DNA of 64,000 nucleotides, from assembly GCA_016932495.1 (NCBI GenBank), contig JAFGCR010000009.1:1-64000 (forward strand). The letters run 5' to 3'. Origin of the DNA: Candidatus Peregrinibacteria bacterium (GTDB lineage: Bacteria; Patescibacteriota; Gracilibacteria; UM-FILTER-43-11). A program made the translations under genes and the position numbers. Below are positions 61,709 through 64,000 of the stretch, piece after piece. The number at the start of each line of letters is the position of its first letter. The stretch's first letter is position 1. A model generated the notes under the pieces. The model had not been told where the DNA came from and ran no database searches. It worked only from the letters and a program-made list of their open reading frames with translations.

Positions 61709-64000
61709 TTCAGTGTAGATCAATGTAATCTTAATTATCCCCAGATTATCCTGTTCGATACCGATGCCGATATCTTTCCATTTGCTGTCTTTCAGCTGGG
61801 CGTTTTCACCGGCTTGGGCAATGGCATCGGAAAAACTGGAATTACCCATAATATAGGTGCCGAGCGACACATTCACGCCCGCATCACGGATGGTGTCCAC
61901 CAGGGACGCCCCGCTGCCGTCCGTGAAATCAAAAAAGTCCTCATCCGCCATCTTCTGGCTCCAGGCCTGGGCAAGGGTGTTTAAGTTGTCTTTCAGGGTC
62001 AGGGCGCTGGACCGGCCGTCATTGATGTTTTCAAGCAGAGTGCTTCGAAGGCCGGCCAGATCACTCAGGTCAAGCGGATCCGTGGAAAAAAGCTGGACCA
62101 CGATGTAACTGCCATCGCTGTCTTTGGTGATGCCGAAGCCGACACGCGTCCATTCTTCCGACAGGATGTTCGACCGGTGAATGGCACTTCGCATCAGGCC
62201 GTATTCCGCGAGGGTCAGATTCGTGTCTTTAGCCAGGTTTTCACCGATCTGCGTCTGGATGCCGTAATTGGCGCGCAGGTCATTGACGGTACGCCCCTGT
62301 TTATCCCAGTGGCTGAAATAGCCGCTTCGCACCATATCGTCACTGCGGGCCTGAGCCAGGCTGTTTAAGCTGTCATCGATTTTTAAAGGCGCCATCTGAT
62401 GCTCGTTCCGGTCACGGTTGACCAGGCTGAGGAACTGGAGTTTCAGGTCGGAAAGATTATCCCCCAGGTCTTCCGGCTGGCCGGAGGAAAGGTCCCGCGG
62501 GCTGGGCAGAAGCGGGTATTGGTTGCGGACGTAGATCGGAGCGTTTAAAACGGCAAGGCCTTCAGCATTGTTCACTTCTATAAAATGAAGGCCGGTTTTT
62601 TCCGTGGTATAACGGGCAGTCAGAGAATAGTTCCCGGCAGAAAAGACATCGATCCCCACGGCGTTTTCATGAGGGGTGGCGGAACCGCTTGCTATTTCGA
62701 TCTCATGTACTTTTCCGCTGGGCAGGATGACTGCGGCTTTTGAACGGATGTCGACTTTCGGCCTGAGGACCGCCTGGATATCGTTTTTCAGGATCGCGTT
62801 TTCCGTTAAGCTCACAAGTTCGATCTCATCTTCATTCAGCTGGTATTCATAATGGTCGCTGGCTAAAAAGGTCTTTTCAGCGGCCGGGCTCCACACGATC
62901 TGGACCGGTTCCAGAAGAGAACTTTTGGTTAAAGCCGCGCCCCGCAGGGAAAGGTCGACATTGCCTGCCTGAAAAGTCGTGAATTCTTTGTAGACCGGCG
63001 ACCATTGGGTCAGGTCATGAAGGATATAGCTTTTATGCAGTCCTCCCTGGGAGAACGTGAGCTTAAAAAGGTTGTAATTTCCCTGATCCCACCGCATGAC
63101 CGTGTTGCCTTCCTGGTAATCCAGTTCAAAGCCGGCCACGGCCGCCATGCTTGTGCTCTGGACTTCTTCAATACAGGTATTTTTCAGCACTTTGATCTGC
63201 CGGATATTGCTGGTGCCGGATTCCCCCGGGAGGATCCCGAGCCGGAAATCACCCTCTTTAGGGAAGCGGACAGAAAGGGTGAAGCGGCCGCTTTTAACAT
63301 CCCCGTAAAATGCGGTCTGATTGTCATCACTGTCCACCAGAAAAGCGCTGACCGTGCTGGTGTTGACAGAGGTGGTTCCGCGTAAAGTCAGCACATCATC
63401 CAGGATCATCCGCGTGGGGATGGTCTCGTCCAGGGTGATTTTTTCAAAGGCGTTTTTTTCGATGTATTTCAGGCTGTCCGCGTCCGGACAATAGACCTTA
63501 GACGTGTTCAGTATGTCGCTTTTTAAAAGATCGGTCAGGGATGATGAAGATTCGGTCACCGGGTCCTGGGTGACTTCGATTTTGACCTCGATGATCCCGC
63601 GGGAAAGCGGGGCGATGTATTCAAAGGCCGCCTTGGAAAGGTCGATGATCCGGTTGGGGTCGGACACATAAGGCCCGCGGTCATTCACGCGAACCACGAC
63701 CGATTTACCGGTTTCTACACTAGTCACCTTAAGCCGTGTGCCGAAAGAATAGGTCAGGTGGGCGGCCGTAAAGGCGGAGGCGTCGAAGATCTCACCGCTG
63801 GCGGTGGTCTTGCCGTGGAATTTTTCACCGTAATAACTGGCCTTGCCGTCGGCCATAATAAAATCGTTCGTGGCCAGCCGGTACATCAGCTCTGCCAGCA
63901 TTCCCCGGGTGACTGGCGTGGCGGGATAGACATTTTCGCCGGAGGACTGGTCGAGCAGTCCAGCCAGCCGGGCGTATTCAAAATAAGAACCGAACCAGGC
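61706..64000 (-). CDS. SLH-DPBB-CAP-CAP surface protein, 5' end outside the window
   Basis: The frame is open to the window edge, so the N-terminus is missing. From the edge inward: part of an S-layer homology domain (WFGSYFEYARLAGL, then ATPVTRGMLAELMYRL); an RlpA-like double-psi barrel (KASYYGEKFHGKTTASGE, VRVNDRGPYV, IIDLSKAAF); a long beta-rich region; a CAP/SCP domain (FLSLVNRDRNEHQMAPLKID, YFSHWDKQGRT, IGENLAKD, MRSAIHRSNIL); and a second, degenerate CAP domain at the C-terminus. The double-psi barrel keeps the Asp of RlpA lytic transglycosylases. Probably cell-wall-bound and wall-modifying. Confidence 0.87.
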   Translation of the reverse strand, partial: AWFGSYFEYARLAGLLDQSSGENVYPATPVTRGMLAELMYRLATNDFIMADGKASYYGEKFHGKTTASGEIFDASAFTAAHLTYSFGTRLKVTSVETGKSVVVRVNDRGPYVSDPNRIIDLSKAAFEYIAPLSRGIIEVKIEVTQDPVTESSSSLTDLLKSDILNTSKVYCPDADSLKYIEKNAFEKITLDETIPTRMILDDVLTLRGTTSVNTSTVSAFLVDSDDNQTAFYGDVKSGRFTLSVRFPKEGDFRLGILPGESGTSNIRQIKVLKNTCIEEVQSTSMAAVAGFELDYQEGNTVMRWDQGNYNLFKLTFSQGGLHKSYILHDLTQWSPVYKEFTTFQAGNVDLSLRGAALTKSSLLEPVQIVWSPAAEKTFLASDHYEYQLNEDEIELVSLTENAILKNDIQAVLRPKVDIRSKAAVILPSGKVHEIEIASGSATPHENAVGIDVFSAGNYSLTARYTTEKTGLHFIEVNNAEGLAVLNAPIYVRNQYPLLPSPRDLSSGQPEDLGDNLSDLKLQFLSLVNRDRNEHQMAPLKIDDSLNSLAQARSDDMVRSGYFSHWDKQGRTVNDLRANYGIQTQIGENLAKDTNLTLAEYGLMRSAIHRSNILSEEWTRVGFGITKDSDGSYIVVQLFSTDPLDLSDLAGLRSTLLENINDGRSSALTLKDNLNTLAQAWSQKMADEDFFDFTDGSGASLVDTIRDAGVNVSLGTYIMGNSSFSDAIAQAGENAQLKDSKWKDIGIGIEQDNLGIIKITLIYTE

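Overview
The window looks like chromosomal DNA of a Patescibacteria (Candidate Phyla Radiation) bacterium, possibly Peregrinibacteria-like. The grounds are a DUF4012-type membrane protein, a compact type IV pilus operon with no outer-membrane secretin in view, lysine- or alanine-rich tails on ribosomal proteins, very large low-complexity/TPR proteins, start codons almost always without a Shine-Dalgarno sequence, and many small intergenic repeats. TGA is used as an ordinary stop and is the subject of a classical RF2 frameshift, so the genetic code is the standard bacterial one. The phylum call is inference.

Layout. 1-4 kb: L10 leader, rplJ, rplL, a LytR-CpsA-Psr protein, rpsT, ruvX. 4-10 kb: nadE with an SPFH protein, divergent from a nucleotidyltransferase-like gene; a guanylate kinase-like gene; a four-helix-bundle (S23/IVP) element in front of radA; a decayed GIY-YIG element; tatD. 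10-13 kb: bactofilin-like membrane protein, two tRNA-Leu genes, def, and prfB with a +1 frameshift. 13.5-20 kb: pilus operon (PilN-like fusion, PilO-like, PilB, PilC, pilin). 20-30 kb: REP-associated tyrosine transposase, LTA-synthase-like sulfatase, nusA, recX, DUF4012 protein, GNAT, aroE, hisS. 30-36 kb: solute-binding protein, STAS/anti-sigma pair, lepB, bacterial PH-like protein, coaE. 36-43 kb: two adjacent proteins of more than 1150 residues (WG-like/TPR and ankyrin/TPR). 43-53 kb: gatB, clpP, tgt, a small GGQ release-factor-like gene, aspS, tsaC, carB. 53.3-54.9 kb: an AT-rich two-gene island (Clp-fold serine protease with a helix-turn-helix, and a small CxxC protein). 55-64 kb: yqeY, gdh, alr, an ftsL-like gene, rsmH, an M16 peptidase, ndk, and an SLH-DPBB-CAP-CAP surface protein that runs off the end.

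The most unusual content lies between the genes. At least fifteen intergenic sites carry short tandem repeats whose unit length is fixed per site (mostly 7 bp, also 6, 8 and 11). Many are arranged as two inverted arms, and many supply the stop codon of a neighbouring gene. One such pair of arms, a perfect 25-bp inverted repeat, encloses the S23/IVP gene. Arrays of one heptamer, AAATTCG, also sit in frame inside tgt and carB. Two other families follow the same plan of one small gene plus gene-less copies: a GIY-YIG pseudogene between left and right ends that recur twice without a gene, and a REP-type transposase with three perfect 28-40 bp palindromes, one inside the transposase gene itself. 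Together they suggest a genome colonised by several independent systems of tiny palindromic elements.
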